Assembly (NCBI RefSeq): GCF_000333015.1
Contig: NZ_BANT01000012.1
Coordinates: forward strand, 1 to 64,000
Length of the DNA stretch: 64,000 nt
Reading direction: 5' to 3'
Source of the DNA: Gordonia hirsuta DSM 44140 = NBRC 16056
Lineage (GTDB): Bacteria; Actinomycetota; Actinomycetes; Mycobacteriales; Mycobacteriaceae
The first letter of the stretch is position 1, and each line of letters opens with the position of its first letter. The translations under genes and the position numbers were made by a program. A model generated the notes under the pieces. The model was not told the DNA's origin. It made no database searches and saw only the letters and a list, made by a program, of their open reading frames with translations. Below, one piece after another: positions 45,301-57,300 of the stretch.

Positions 45301-47625
45301 ATGGCTGTAGCGCCGGGGACCATGATCGCTGGCTACCGGGTGCTGGAGGTACTCGGCTCCGGCGGTATGGGGGATGTCTACCTGGTGGAGAACCCGCAGC
45401 TTCACCGGAGCGAAGCGATGAAGGTGATCTCGGCTGGGGGATCGTCGAACCCGGACTTCCTGCAGCGTTTCACCAACGAGGCGCGTTCGGCGGCGGCTCT
45501 GGACCATCCCAGCATCGTCACCGTCTACGCCTACGGCGTCGAGAACGAGCTGCCTTGGTTCACCATGAGCCACCTGCGCGGCCCGGACCTGTCGAAGACG
45601 CGGGTGAACCCGGCCGAAGCGGTCGAGGCGATCTCGCAGGTCGCCGATGCCCTGGACTACGCCCATTCGCGGCAGGTGGTGCACCGCGACATCAAACCGG
45701 CCAACATCATCGTGACCCGCAACGCCGACGGTGCCTTCGAGCGTGCCGTGATCCTGGACTTCGGCATCGTCAAGATGGCTGATTCGCCGCAGCTGACCGC
45801 TGTCAACACGGTGGTGGGCACCGCCGCCTACACCGCACCGGAGATCATCAGCGGCGCACCGGCCACTGCGGCCTCGGACCAGTACTCGCTGGCCTGCACG
45901 GCGTACCAGTTGCTCAGCGGCACGGCGCCCTACGAGGGGACGTCGGCGACGGCACTGATGATGGCGCACGTTCAACAGCCCGTGCCCTCGCTGGCGCATG
46001 TGCGTCCGGATCTGGCTCCGCTGGGCCCGGTGATCGAGCGGGCGATGGCCAAGGATCCGGCCGCCCGGTATCCGAGTTGCCGGGCCTTCGCCGATGCTCT
46101 GCGGGCCGCGCTTGCGCAGACCACCGGTAGTGCGGCCGCAACCATGACATCGATTCCGCTGGCGCCGCAGCAGTTCTCCGGTCCGCACCAGCCTTCCGGG
46201 CAGCAGCACTTCTCCGGGCAGCAGCAGTTCGCCGGGCCCGGGCACTATTCCGGTCCGCAGCAGGCGCCGGGAACCGCGCCGTTCACCGGTGGGCAGCAAC
46301 CGTATCTGTCGGGGTACCAGCAGACACCGGGACCCCCGCACGTGTCTGGTCCCCAGCACTTCTCCGGAGCTCAGCACTTCTCCGGTCCCCAGACGGCCGG
46401 GGGCCCGCAGTACGGTCCCCCCGGGAAACCGGCCAAGAGTCGCAAGGGACTGTGGATCGCGCTGGCCGCGGCAGTCGTGGCGCTCGTCGCCGTGGCCGGC
46501 ACCGCACCGCTGTGGTGGCCGTCCGGCGGTGAGGAGGAGGACCCGGGTCCGCAGATCGCGGCAGGTCAGCAGATCACCACCCGGTACGGCGTGGTCTGCA
46601 CCATCTCGCAGGATCAGGAACTGTACTGCTGGGGTCGCAACAACTCCGGTCAGCTCGGCGACGGCAGCAACACCCAACGGAACACGCCGGTCAAGGTGCC
46701 GGGCCTGACCAATGTCACGGCCGTCTCCACCGGCAGCTACAAGTCCAAGTCCGATGAAATCCTGGGAACCACCTGCGCGGTCGCCGACGGCGAAGCGTAC
46801 TGCTGGGGCAACAACAACTACGGAGAGATCGGCGACGGCACCGAAACCAACCGGGACACCCCCACCAAGGTGGCCGGGCTGGACAAGGTCGCCACCGTGG
46901 TGCAGGCCTACGGTACCTCGTGCGCGGTGACCGAGGCCGAGCAGGAGGTCTACTGCTGGGGCTACGGTTCCTTCGGACAGATCGGTGACGGCACCGAAGA
47001 GAGGTCGACCAAAGCCCCCTCCAAGGTGCAGGGGCTCTCCGGAGTGACGGCGTTGAGCGGCGACGGCCGGTCCTTCTGCGCCGTGGCCCAGGGCAAGTTG
47101 CACTGCTGGGGAGACAACAAGCACGGTCAGCTGGGCGATGGCACCGTCGACCAGCGCAATACGCCGGTCGTCGTCCAGAATTTGGAGAATGTGGAGTCGG
47201 TGTCGGTCGGATACAGCACCGATAACGAGGAAGGCAATCAGCAGAGCGCCTGCGCGGTGGCCGACGGAAAAGTCTACTGCTGGGGCGCCTGGGAGAACCG
47301 CAAGGTGCCCGGTGAGGTTGTCGGCCTGACCGATGCGCGGCAGGTCGCATTCGACGTCGCCTCGGCGTGCGCCATCACCGAGGGCGGCGAACTGTACTGC
47401 TGGGGATACAACCGATTCGGCCAGATCGGTACCGGAGATACCGTGAAGGTAGAGACTCCGACCAAGGTCGATGGTCTGTCCAGAGTCTTCGCGGTCACCG
47501 TGGGCAAGAGCACCACGTGCGCCCGGACCCGTGATGCGGACACCGAGTCTACCTACTGCTGGGGCGTGGCTCACGGCGGCAACGCCGATGCGACGACACC
47601 GCAGAAGATGGCTATTCCGCAGTAG
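45301..47625 (+). CDS. Transmembrane Ser/Thr protein kinase with extracytoplasmic RCC1-type seven-blade propeller
   Basis: 774 aa. The Hanks-type kinase domain occupies residues 1-270: G-loop LGSGGMGDVYLVE, Lys41, catalytic HRDIKPANIIV (D130) and D153-F154-G155. A Gly/Gln/Pro/Ser/His-rich linker covers about 285-378 with QHFSGPQ-like repeats, and one membrane helix spans 383-406. The outer part has seven RCC1-like repeats, each with a cysteine pair ending in CWG (for example CWGRNNSGQLGDGS, CWGDNKHGQLGDGT). The layout parallels M. tuberculosis PknD, where the sensor is an NHL propeller. ATG 45301 has GGGAGG four bases upstream, and TAACCT at 45255-45260 may be the -10. Confidence 0.93.
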   Translation: MAVAPGTMIAGYRVLEVLGSGGMGDVYLVENPQLHRSEAMKVISAGGSSNPDFLQRFTNEARSAAALDHPSIVTVYAYGVENELPWFTMSHLRGPDLSKTRVNPAEAVEAISQVADALDYAHSRQVVHRDIKPANIIVTRNADGAFERAVILDFGIVKMADSPQLTAVNTVVGTAAYTAPEIISGAPATAASDQYSLACTAYQLLSGTAPYEGTSATALMMAHVQQPVPSLAHVRPDLAPLGPVIERAMAKDPAARYPSCRAFADALRAALAQTTGSAAATMTSIPLAPQQFSGPHQPSGQQHFSGQQQFAGPGHYSGPQQAPGTAPFTGGQQPYLSGYQQTPGPPHVSGPQHFSGAQHFSGPQTAGGPQYGPPGKPAKSRKGLWIALAAAVVALVAVAGTAPLWWPSGGEEEDPGPQIAAGQQITTRYGVVCTISQDQELYCWGRNNSGQLGDGSNTQRNTPVKVPGLTNVTAVSTGSYKSKSDEILGTTCAVADGEAYCWGNNNYGEIGDGTETNRDTPTKVAGLDKVATVVQAYGTSCAVTEAEQEVYCWGYGSFGQIGDGTEERSTKAPSKVQGLSGVTALSGDGRSFCAVAQGKLHCWGDNKHGQLGDGTVDQRNTPVVVQNLENVESVSVGYSTDNEEGNQQSACAVADGKVYCWGAWENRKVPGEVVGLTDARQVAFDVASACAITEGGELYCWGYNRFGQIGTGDTVKVETPTKVDGLSRVFAVTVGKSTTCARTRDADTESTYCWGVAHGGNADATTPQKMAIPQ

Positions 47626-47683
47626 CGCCTCCCCGGTGCACCTCAGCCGCGGCGTTGACGGCTGTCGGACCCCACCGCTATTG

Positions 47684-47699
47684 TCGAACGTGAGTTCGA
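47684..47699 (+). promoter_or_regulatory. LexA (SOS) box upstream of imuA'
   Basis: TCGAACGTGAGTTCGA is a perfect match to TCGAAC-N4-GTTCGA. It lies 71 bases upstream of the imuA' start and should place imuA'-imuB in the DNA-damage regulon. Confidence 0.93.
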
Positions 47700-47769
47700 A
47701 CGACGGTATCTTCCCTGCCGCCGACCCGAACGGTCACATCCGACGGTCGTACCGGGCGAGGGGAAGCGC

Positions 47770-48498
47770 ATGTCCGATCAGAAAGAAGATGCCGGAGCCA
47801 CCGTGGCGGCACTCCGGCGGCGGCTGGCATCGATGTCGGGCTCTGCAGGGCAGCCGGGGCCGGCGGTACTGGCGGTGCCCGAACCGCTGACCGGCGTGCT
47901 GCCGCGGCGTGGGCTGGTGCGCGGCGCGGTCACCGAGGTGAGCGGGGCGATGACGCTGCCGGCAGCACTGCTGGCCGCGGCCACCGCTGCCGGGGCCACC
48001 GCGGCGCTGGTGGGGCTTCCGCAATTGAATCTGGCGATGGCTGCCGATCTGGGGGCCGACCTGAGCCGCATCGCAGTGGTCGAAGAGCCGGGGGTGGACC
48101 GGCTGGAGGTGGCCGGGGTGCTGCTCGACGGCGTCGATCTGGTCCTGGTCGCCGTCTCGCAGGTCACCCCGTCGAGGGCGCGGGTGCTCGGAGGTCGTGC
48201 GCGACGACAGGGGGCGGTGCTGGTCGCGGTCGGGGCACCCGGTAGTTGGCCCGGGGCGACGGTGCGACTGTCGGCCCGGATCGCCGGGTACCGGCACCTG
48301 CCGCTACGGCGCAACGGCTACGGCCGGATCGGCGGACTGCAGGTGGACATCGGTGCCGCCGGCAGCGGCGTGGCGCCGCGCGAGATCCGGTGTGAACTGG
48401 TGACCCCCGGCTACGGGGAGAGCGGTGCACTGCGGTTGACCGCGCGGGATTCCCGCGTGCAGGGTCGGCCGGCAGAATTCAGGCAGGTGGCCAATTGA
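47770..48498 (+). CDS. imuA': Mutasome accessory protein ImuA'
   Basis: 242 aa RecA-fold-like protein that supports damage-induced mutagenesis with ImuB and DnaE2. It has GLVRGAVTEVSGAMTLPAALLAAATAAGATAALVG, where the P-loop is degenerate, and the C-terminal REIRCELVTPGYG. The family interacts with ImuB and RecA. GGGGAAG precedes the ATG by three bases. It lies directly behind a perfect LexA box, and its stop overlaps the imuB start. Confidence 0.88.
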   Translation: MSDQKEDAGATVAALRRRLASMSGSAGQPGPAVLAVPEPLTGVLPRRGLVRGAVTEVSGAMTLPAALLAAATAAGATAALVGLPQLNLAMAADLGADLSRIAVVEEPGVDRLEVAGVLLDGVDLVLVAVSQVTPSRARVLGGRARRQGAVLVAVGAPGSWPGATVRLSARIAGYRHLPLRRNGYGRIGGLQVDIGAAGSGVAPREIRCELVTPGYGESGALRLTARDSRVQGRPAEFRQVAN

Positions 48499-50138
48499 GC
48501 CGGACGCTGGCCCTGTGGTGTCCGGACTGGCCGGCGGCGGCCGCGGCGCAGGCGCTGGGGGTCGACGGCGCCGAGCCGATCGCAGTGCTCGCCGCCGGCA
48601 GGGTGATCGCCTGTTCGCGTACCGCCCGGCGCATCGGGGTGCGGCGCGGAATGCGCCGCCGGCAGGCTCAGGCGATCTGTCCGGAACTGCTGGTGGCCGC
48701 CGACGAACCTCACCGAGACGGACGTCTCTTCGAGCCGGTCGTGACCGCGGTGAGTGCCGTGGTGCCCATGACCGAGGTGCTGCGCCCGGGGCTGCTCGCG
48801 GTGGCCGCCGATCGCGGTGCCCGGTACTTCGGCGGAGAACATGAGCTGGCCGAATCTGTGGTGGCGGCCGTGGAGGATCTGGCCGTGCCCGCTCGGGTCG
48901 GACTCGCCGATCAGCTCTTCACCGCGGTGCTGGCCGCGCGCGCGGGTCTGGTGGTGCCGCCGGGGGAGGACGCGGTCTTCCTGGCCGCCCGGCCCATCAC
49001 CGATCTGGTGATCGAACCGTCGCTCACCGCCCCCGGTCGTGACGAACTGGTGAACCTGCTGGGACGCCTGGGCATTTCCACCCTGGGCCGGTTCGCCGAA
49101 CTCGACGCCGCCGATGTGGCCTCGCGCTTCTCCCGCGATGCGGTGCTGGCGCACCGAGTGGCATCGGGAGCGCCGGGCCGAGGCCCCTCGCGGGCACCGG
49201 TCCCGCCGGAGCTGGAGGTCGATCACCACTGCGACCCGCCGGTCGACCGGGTCGATGCCGCCGCCTTCCTGGGACGCCGGCTCGCCGAAGAGCTTCACCG
49301 GCGGCTCTCTGCGGCGGCGCTGGCCTGCACCCGGTTGACGGTGCATGCGGTCACCGAACACGGCAGAGTGCATTCGCGGACCTGGCGCTGTGCTGAACCG
49401 TTGACCCCGGCAGCGACCGCCGACCGGATCCGCTGGCAACTCGAAGGCTGGCTCACCGCCTCCCGGGGCACCGCCGACGCCCCCGACTCGCCGCTGGTCC
49501 GGCTGCGGCTGGAACCGGTGGAACTGGTCGACCCCGGTGCCCTGCAGCATCCGCTCACCGGGGCCGGTTTTCCGGCGGATCCAGGTGCCGGGGGGCTGGG
49601 TGAGCGGGCCCGCCGGGCACTGGTGCGGGTGCAGGGGCTGCTCGGCGGCGAGGCCGTCGCGATTCCGGTGGCCAGCGGGGGCCGCGGTCCGGCAGAACGC
49701 GTCGCCCTGGTGCCCTACGGGGATCGGACGGACCCGCCCCGGCCGGTCGATGCGGCCTGGCCCGATGCCCTGGTCCGTCCGCTGCCGGCCTTACTGACCA
49801 GCGACGAGGTGGAACTGCTCGACGCCACCGGTGACGCCGTAGCGGTGACCACGCGCGGTGCCTTCAGCGCCGAGCCGGTCCAGGTGCGGATCGGCCGCCG
49901 GTCCGCACCGGTGCAGTGGTGGGCCGGACCGTGGCCGTTCGGGATCGACGAGGAAGGGGCCGGCCTTGACGCCCCCGAGGCCGGCGGCGGGGTGATGGCC
50001 CGGGCACAGGTGCTGGTGGGTGCCCAGTACGGAGATGCCCGGTCCAGAGATACCCGGCAGGAGGCCTCCGGAAGCGGAAAAGGGATGCTGCTCTGTTATC
50101 GCCGGGCACGCTGGTCGGTCGAGGGAGTGTACGAGTGA
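48495..50138 (+). CDS. imuB: Mutasome hub protein ImuB (inactive Y-family polymerase)
   Basis: 547 aa Y-family polymerase homologue. It starts RTLALWCPDWPAAAAAQALG, then VIACSRTARRIGVRRGMRRRQAQAICPELLV, with a helix-hairpin-helix region LLGRLGISTLGRFAELDAADVASRF. The acidic catalytic residues of active enzymes are missing (CPDWP at motif I, PMTEVLRPGLL where SIDE-like acids occur), as in known ImuB. It connects DnaE2 to the beta clamp. The start is taken as TTG 48495, overlapping the imuA' stop as TTGA. Confidence 0.9.
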   Translation: MSRTLALWCPDWPAAAAAQALGVDGAEPIAVLAAGRVIACSRTARRIGVRRGMRRRQAQAICPELLVAADEPHRDGRLFEPVVTAVSAVVPMTEVLRPGLLAVAADRGARYFGGEHELAESVVAAVEDLAVPARVGLADQLFTAVLAARAGLVVPPGEDAVFLAARPITDLVIEPSLTAPGRDELVNLLGRLGISTLGRFAELDAADVASRFSRDAVLAHRVASGAPGRGPSRAPVPPELEVDHHCDPPVDRVDAAAFLGRRLAEELHRRLSAAALACTRLTVHAVTEHGRVHSRTWRCAEPLTPAATADRIRWQLEGWLTASRGTADAPDSPLVRLRLEPVELVDPGALQHPLTGAGFPADPGAGGLGERARRALVRVQGLLGGEAVAIPVASGGRGPAERVALVPYGDRTDPPRPVDAAWPDALVRPLPALLTSDEVELLDATGDAVAVTTRGAFSAEPVQVRIGRRSAPVQWWAGPWPFGIDEEGAGLDAPEAGGGVMARAQVLVGAQYGDARSRDTRQEASGSGKGMLLCYRRARWSVEGVYE

Positions 50139-52317
<2,179 letters not shown>

Positions 52318-52321
<4 letters not shown>

Positions 52322-54246
52322 CCGACGTCGGTGGACATACCCAGTGCGGCCTCGGACTCACCGAACCACAGGTACTCCTGATGTTTGATCCGGTTGGTCA
52401 GGCGCGGGGCGGTGCGATGCCCCAGATCGGCCAGATCGCCCACCAGCGAGGTGACCTGCTTGGGGCGTTCGACGATGGCCTTGAGGACCCGGTGGGCGGC
52501 CTTGTCGACACCCCAGATCCCGCGCCGGCTCTCGTAGGCGCGGGTCGGCGCGATCATCCGGGTGCGGGTCAGCGGCAGGCGCACATTGGTGAAGGTGACG
52601 TGGTCCGACAGCGTCTCGGCTGCCGTCGCATCGGCGAAGGCCTCCAGTGCGGCCTTGGAGGCGGCGTAGGCACCGAACCGTGCACCGCGGCTCTGCACCA
52701 GCACATCGGAGACGTTGACGATGTGCCCGGACTGGCGCTCGATCATGTGCGGTAGCACCGACAGGGTCAGGTAGACCGCACCGAAGTAGTTGACGGCCAT
52801 CATCCGCTGATAGTCGTGCGCCCGGTCCAGCGCGTTCACCGAGGAGCGGCGGATGGACCGGCCGGCATTGTTCACCAGCACATCGATGTGATCGTGCTCG
52901 GCGATGATCGACTTCACCAGGGTCCGCACCAGCGATTCGTCGGTGATATCGGCGACATAGGCGCAGGCCCGCCCCAGCGGCAGACCGGGTTTGGGCACCT
53001 CGGCATTGAGCTCCTCGGCCACCGCACTGAGCTGCTCGGGTTCGTGGGAGACCAGGATGACATTGGCTCCGCGCGTGATGCACATGCGTGCGGTGGCCTT
53101 GCCGATCCCCGACGAGCCGCCGGTGATCACGATGTTCTTGCTCACCAGCGGGCCCCGCGGATCGGTGCGACGGTGCCGGCCCGGATCCAGGTGGCGATAC
53201 CAGTACGACCACACCGTCGGCAGGTAGGTGCCGAAATCGGGCAGGCTGACCCCGAGTCGTTCGAGGACCTCGACGGTGGCGGTGGCGGAGATGTGCACCG
53301 GTACCGAGACCACGTCGAGCAGGACCGGCGGAATGCCGAGCTGCTGGACCAGTAGATCGCGCCCGGGCCGGAGCGGATTGTGGCCGGTGGCCGCCATCAT
53401 GGCGCGCGCGGCGATGCGGGGCATCACACCGAAGCCGCGCGGAGCCCCCAGGACCGGTGCGAGGGTGTTGAACAGTTCGGTCACGGTGCGCCGCACCGGA
53501 TCGGCCAGGTGGAACACCAGTCCGGTCTCGTCGGGCCGGTGCGGGAGCAGCGCCACCAGCGCATCGGCGACGTAGTCGACCGGGACCACGTTCACATCGC
53601 CGATGTCGAGGACGGGGACCGGCAGGATCAGCGGCAGCTGACCGATCTCGGTCAGACTCGGGAAGAAGTGGTAGAGGCCGTCGATACGGTCGGCCTCACC
53701 GGTCGCCGAATCGCCGACGATCGAGGAGGGCCGGTAGATGCGCCAGCGCAGTCCCTCGGTGTCGCGGACGATGCGTTCGGCGTCGAACCGGCTGCGATGG
53801 TAGGGGGTGGGGAAGTCCTGACCGAGGTCGAAATCGTCCTCGGTGAAATCGCCGTCGTGATCACCGGCGACGAACGTCGACGAGACGTGGTGCAGCACGG
53901 CCCCGTGCGCGGCGGCGAATTCGGCGACCCGCGCGGTGCCGTCGACGTTCACCGGCCGCACCGCTGCCTCGTCGGCGTCGAAATCGTGGATGCCGCCGAG
54001 GTGGATGACATGATCGAAGGGGCCCAGAGCCGATCCGTCGGTCAGTCCCAGGCCGTCGTCGGTCAGATCGCCGACCGCGGTGACGATACGGTCCCCGCCG
54101 TCGATCCGCTCCAGAGCCGCCGACAGCTTGGGCAGTGAACCCCCGCGCACCAGGACGGTGATCTCGGCTCCGTCCTGAGCCAGCAGCCGTGCCAGGACGC
54201 GGCGGCCGAGGAAGCCGCTGCCGCCGGTCACGAAGTAACGAGTCAC
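52318..54246 (-). CDS. Two-domain fatty acyl-CoA reductase (AcrA1/Rv3391-like)
   Basis: 642 aa made of two reductase domains. The N-terminal extended SDR (about 1-365) starts YFVTGGSGFLGRRVLARLL and reduces acyl-CoA in related proteins. The C-terminal classical SDR (about 370-640) has ITGGSSGIGKATA, NNAGRS and the catalytic YAASKAALEAF. In the first domain the YxxxK pair reads YHRSR (Y149/R153), so the usual lysine is replaced. Family members make fatty aldehydes or alcohols for wax esters. GTG 54246 is chosen over upstream ATGs that would run into dnaE2. A small palindrome GGAAC-AG-GTTCC (54248-54259) precedes it. Confidence 0.88.
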
Positions 54247-54309
54247 TGGAACAGGTTCCCATACATTCGATCGGTCGTGCAGCGGGCCGGACGAATGACA
54301 TGCCGAAAG

Positions 54310-54325
54310 TCGAACAGGTGTTCTA
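54310..54325 (+). promoter_or_regulatory. LexA (SOS) box overlapping the dnaE2 promoter
   Basis: TCGAACAGGTGTTCTA matches TCGAAC-N4-GTTCGA with one mismatch. Its last two bases overlap the -10 hexamer TACTGT, so LexA binding would block the promoter directly. Confidence 0.85.
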
Positions 54326-54329
54326 CTGT
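54324..54329 (+). promoter_or_regulatory. -10 hexamer TACTGT for dnaE2
   Basis: TACTGT ends six bases before GTG 54336, implying a leaderless dnaE2 mRNA. It also rules out the in-frame ATG 54300, which lies upstream of the SOS box. Confidence 0.5.
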
Positions 54330-54335
54330 AGGGGG

Positions 54336-57300
54336 GTGGGATGGGACAACGGGCCGCCGAGCTGGGCGGAGATGGAGCGGGTGCTTTCCGGGCGGCCACC
54401 CGGGCCCGGCGCTGGACTCGGTGACGGCGGGGACGCGCCGGCGTGGTCACGCGGGCGGGGGGCCTATCGGGCGCAGGAGGTGGAGCCGGTCGCCGGCGCG
54501 GTCCGCTACGCCGAACTGCATGCGCACAGCGCGTTCAGCTTTCTCGACGGTGCGGCCCTGCCCGAGGAGATGGTCACCGAGGCGCACCGGCTGGGTCTGA
54601 CCGGACTGTCGCTGGTCGACCACGACGGCTTCTACGGGGTGGTGCGGTTCGCCGAGGCTGCTCGCGAACACCGGTTGCCGACGGTCTTCGGGGCCGAACT
54701 GTCGCTGGCCCGCGACGCGGTGCGGGCCGGGGCGGTGGATCCGCCGGGCGAACATCTGCTGGTGCTGGCCCGCGATGCGGAAGGCTATCGACGGCTGTCC
54801 CGGACCATCGCCCAGGCGCATATGAGCGGCGGCGAGAAGGGATTGCTGCGTTACGACGACGAGGCGATCACCGCCGCGGCGCCCGGTCACTGGATGATCC
54901 TCACCGGGTGCCGGAAGGGCTCGGTGCGGCGGGCCCTGGCCCGCGGCGGCCGGTCCGCGGCCCGGCGTGCGCTGGGGGAGCTCGTCGATCGGTTCGGCCG
55001 GGACGGTGTGGCGGTGGAACTGACCGCCACCGGGAGCAGCGACGACGATGAACGCAATGCGGTACTGGCACAGCTGGCTGCGGAGTTCGGGGTGCCGCCG
55101 GTGGCAACCAGCGGCGCGCACTTCACCGGTCCGGCCCGGCGGCGGCTGGCGCTGGCGGTCGCCGCGGTGCGCGCCCGCACCGATATCGACACCATCGCCG
55201 GCTGGCTGCCCGGGGTGGGCGGTGCGCATCTGCGCAGCGGCGACGAGATGGCCCGGTTGCTGCCGGCGCACCGCGATGCGATCGACAATGCCGCGGACAT
55301 GGCCGACGACTTCGCCTTCTCCCTGGGGCTGATCGCACCGGAGCTTCCACCGTTCGACGTCCCGGCCGGGCACACCGAGGCCAGCTGGCTGCGGGAGCTG
55401 ACCGAACGCGGTGCTCGGCGCCGCTACGGCACGCGCGCGCAACGTCCGGACGCCTATCGGCAGATCGACCGGGAACTGGGCATCATCGAGACCCTGACCT
55501 TTCCCGGGTACTTCCTGGTGGTGCACGACATCGTCGCGTTCTGCCGCGATAACGACATCCTCTGCCAGGGACGGGGCAGCGCCGCCAACTCCGCGGTCTG
55601 TTACGCCCTGGGCGTCACCAGTGTCGATCCGATCGCCGCGCAACTGCTGTTCGAGCGGTTCCTCTCACCCGAACGTGACGGGCCGCCGGACATCGACATC
55701 GACATCGAATCCGACCGTCGCGAAGAAGTGATCCAGTACGTCTACGCCCGGCACGGACGTGAACACAGTGCGCAGGTGGCCAATGTGATCACCTATCGCG
55801 GACGCTCGGCGGTGCGCGATATGGCCCGCGCCCTGGGCTACGACCCGGGCCAGCAGGACGCCTGGAGCAAACTGCCCGATTCGGCGCCGCCGGATGTGCG
55901 GGCGATGGCCGCCGAGGTCTCCTCGCTGCCCCGGCACCTGGGGATCCACTCCGGCGGCATGGTGATCTGCGACCGGCCGATCGCCGATGTCTGCCCGACC
56001 GAGTGGGCGCGGATGCCCGGGCGCAGCGTGCTGCAGTGGGATAAGGACGACTGTGCGGCCATCGGCCTGGTGAAGTTCGATCTGCTGGGGCTGGGCATGC
56101 TCTCGGCGCTGCACTATGCGATCGATCTGGTGCGCGAGCACAAAGGTATCGAGGTGGACCTGGCGACGATCGACCTCACCGAGCCCGCGGTCTACGACAT
56201 GCTGTGCCGGGCAGACACCGTCGGTGTCTTCCAGGTGGAATCGCGGGCCCAGATGGCGACGCTGCCGAGACTCAAACCGCGCAACTTCTACGATCTGGTG
56301 GTCGAGGTCGCACTGATCCGGCCCGGCCCCATCCAGGGCGGCTCGGTGCACCCGTACATCCGGCGGCGCAACGGGCTGGAGGAACCCACCGTCGAACATC
56401 CGTCCATGCACAAGGCGCTCGATCGCACCCTGGGGATCCCGCTGTTCCAGGAGCAGCTGATGCAACTGGCGGTCGATGTGGCCGGTTTCGATGCGGCCGA
56501 GGCCGATCAACTCCGCCGCGCGATGGGGTCCAAACGCTCTCCGGAGAAGATGCAGCGACTGCGGGCCCGGTTCTATGCGGGGATGGAACAGGTCAACGGC
56601 ATCACCGGGGAGACCGCCGACCGGATCTTCGAGAAGATGGCGGCCTTCGCCAACTTCGGATTCCCGGAGAGCCATTCGCAGAGCTTCGCCTCGCTGGTCT
56701 TCTACTCGGCCTGGTTCAAACTGCACCATCCGGCGGCGTTCTGCGCGGCCTTGCTGCGCGCCCAGCCGATGGGCTTCTATTCCCCGCAGTCACTGGTGGC
56801 CGATGCGCGTCGACACGGGGTGCGCGTCCACCGGCCCGAGGTGAACGCCTCGCTGGCGCACGCGAGCCTGGAGAATGCGGGCCTGGACGTGCGGATCGGA
56901 CTGGGGGCGGTCCGTGGACTGGGGGTCGACGCCGCCCGGCGGATCGTCGACGATCGTGTGGCGCGGGGGCCCTACGCCGATATCGCCGACCTGTCCCGCC
57001 GGACGGAATTGACTGCGCCGCAGCTGGAATCGCTGGCCACCGCCGGGGCCTTCGCATCGCTGGGCCATGACCGCCGGACCGCGCTGTGGGAGGCCGGAGC
57101 GGTGGCCGGTCTGCGCGAGGATCAGTTGCCGGTGGTCAGCCCCCGGGCGGCACCGACCCTGCCGGGGATGTCGGAGATCGAACTGGCCGCGGTGGATGCC
57201 GCCGCGACCGGGATCACCCCGCACAGCTATCCGACGCAGTATCTGCGGCCCCGGCTGGCGGCGATGGGGGTGGTTCCGGCCGACCGGTTGCTCTCGGTGC

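Noticed and set aside
45232-47574. 780-codon minus-strand open frame
   Set aside because: It is fully antisense to the kinase-RCC1 gene and shows no recognisable domain; long antisense frames are common at this GC content.
54248-54259. GGAAC-AG-GTTCC palindrome as a regulator site for the acyl-CoA reductase gene
   Set aside because: A 12-bp palindrome at a single place is easily found by chance; there is no second copy or family consensus to support it.
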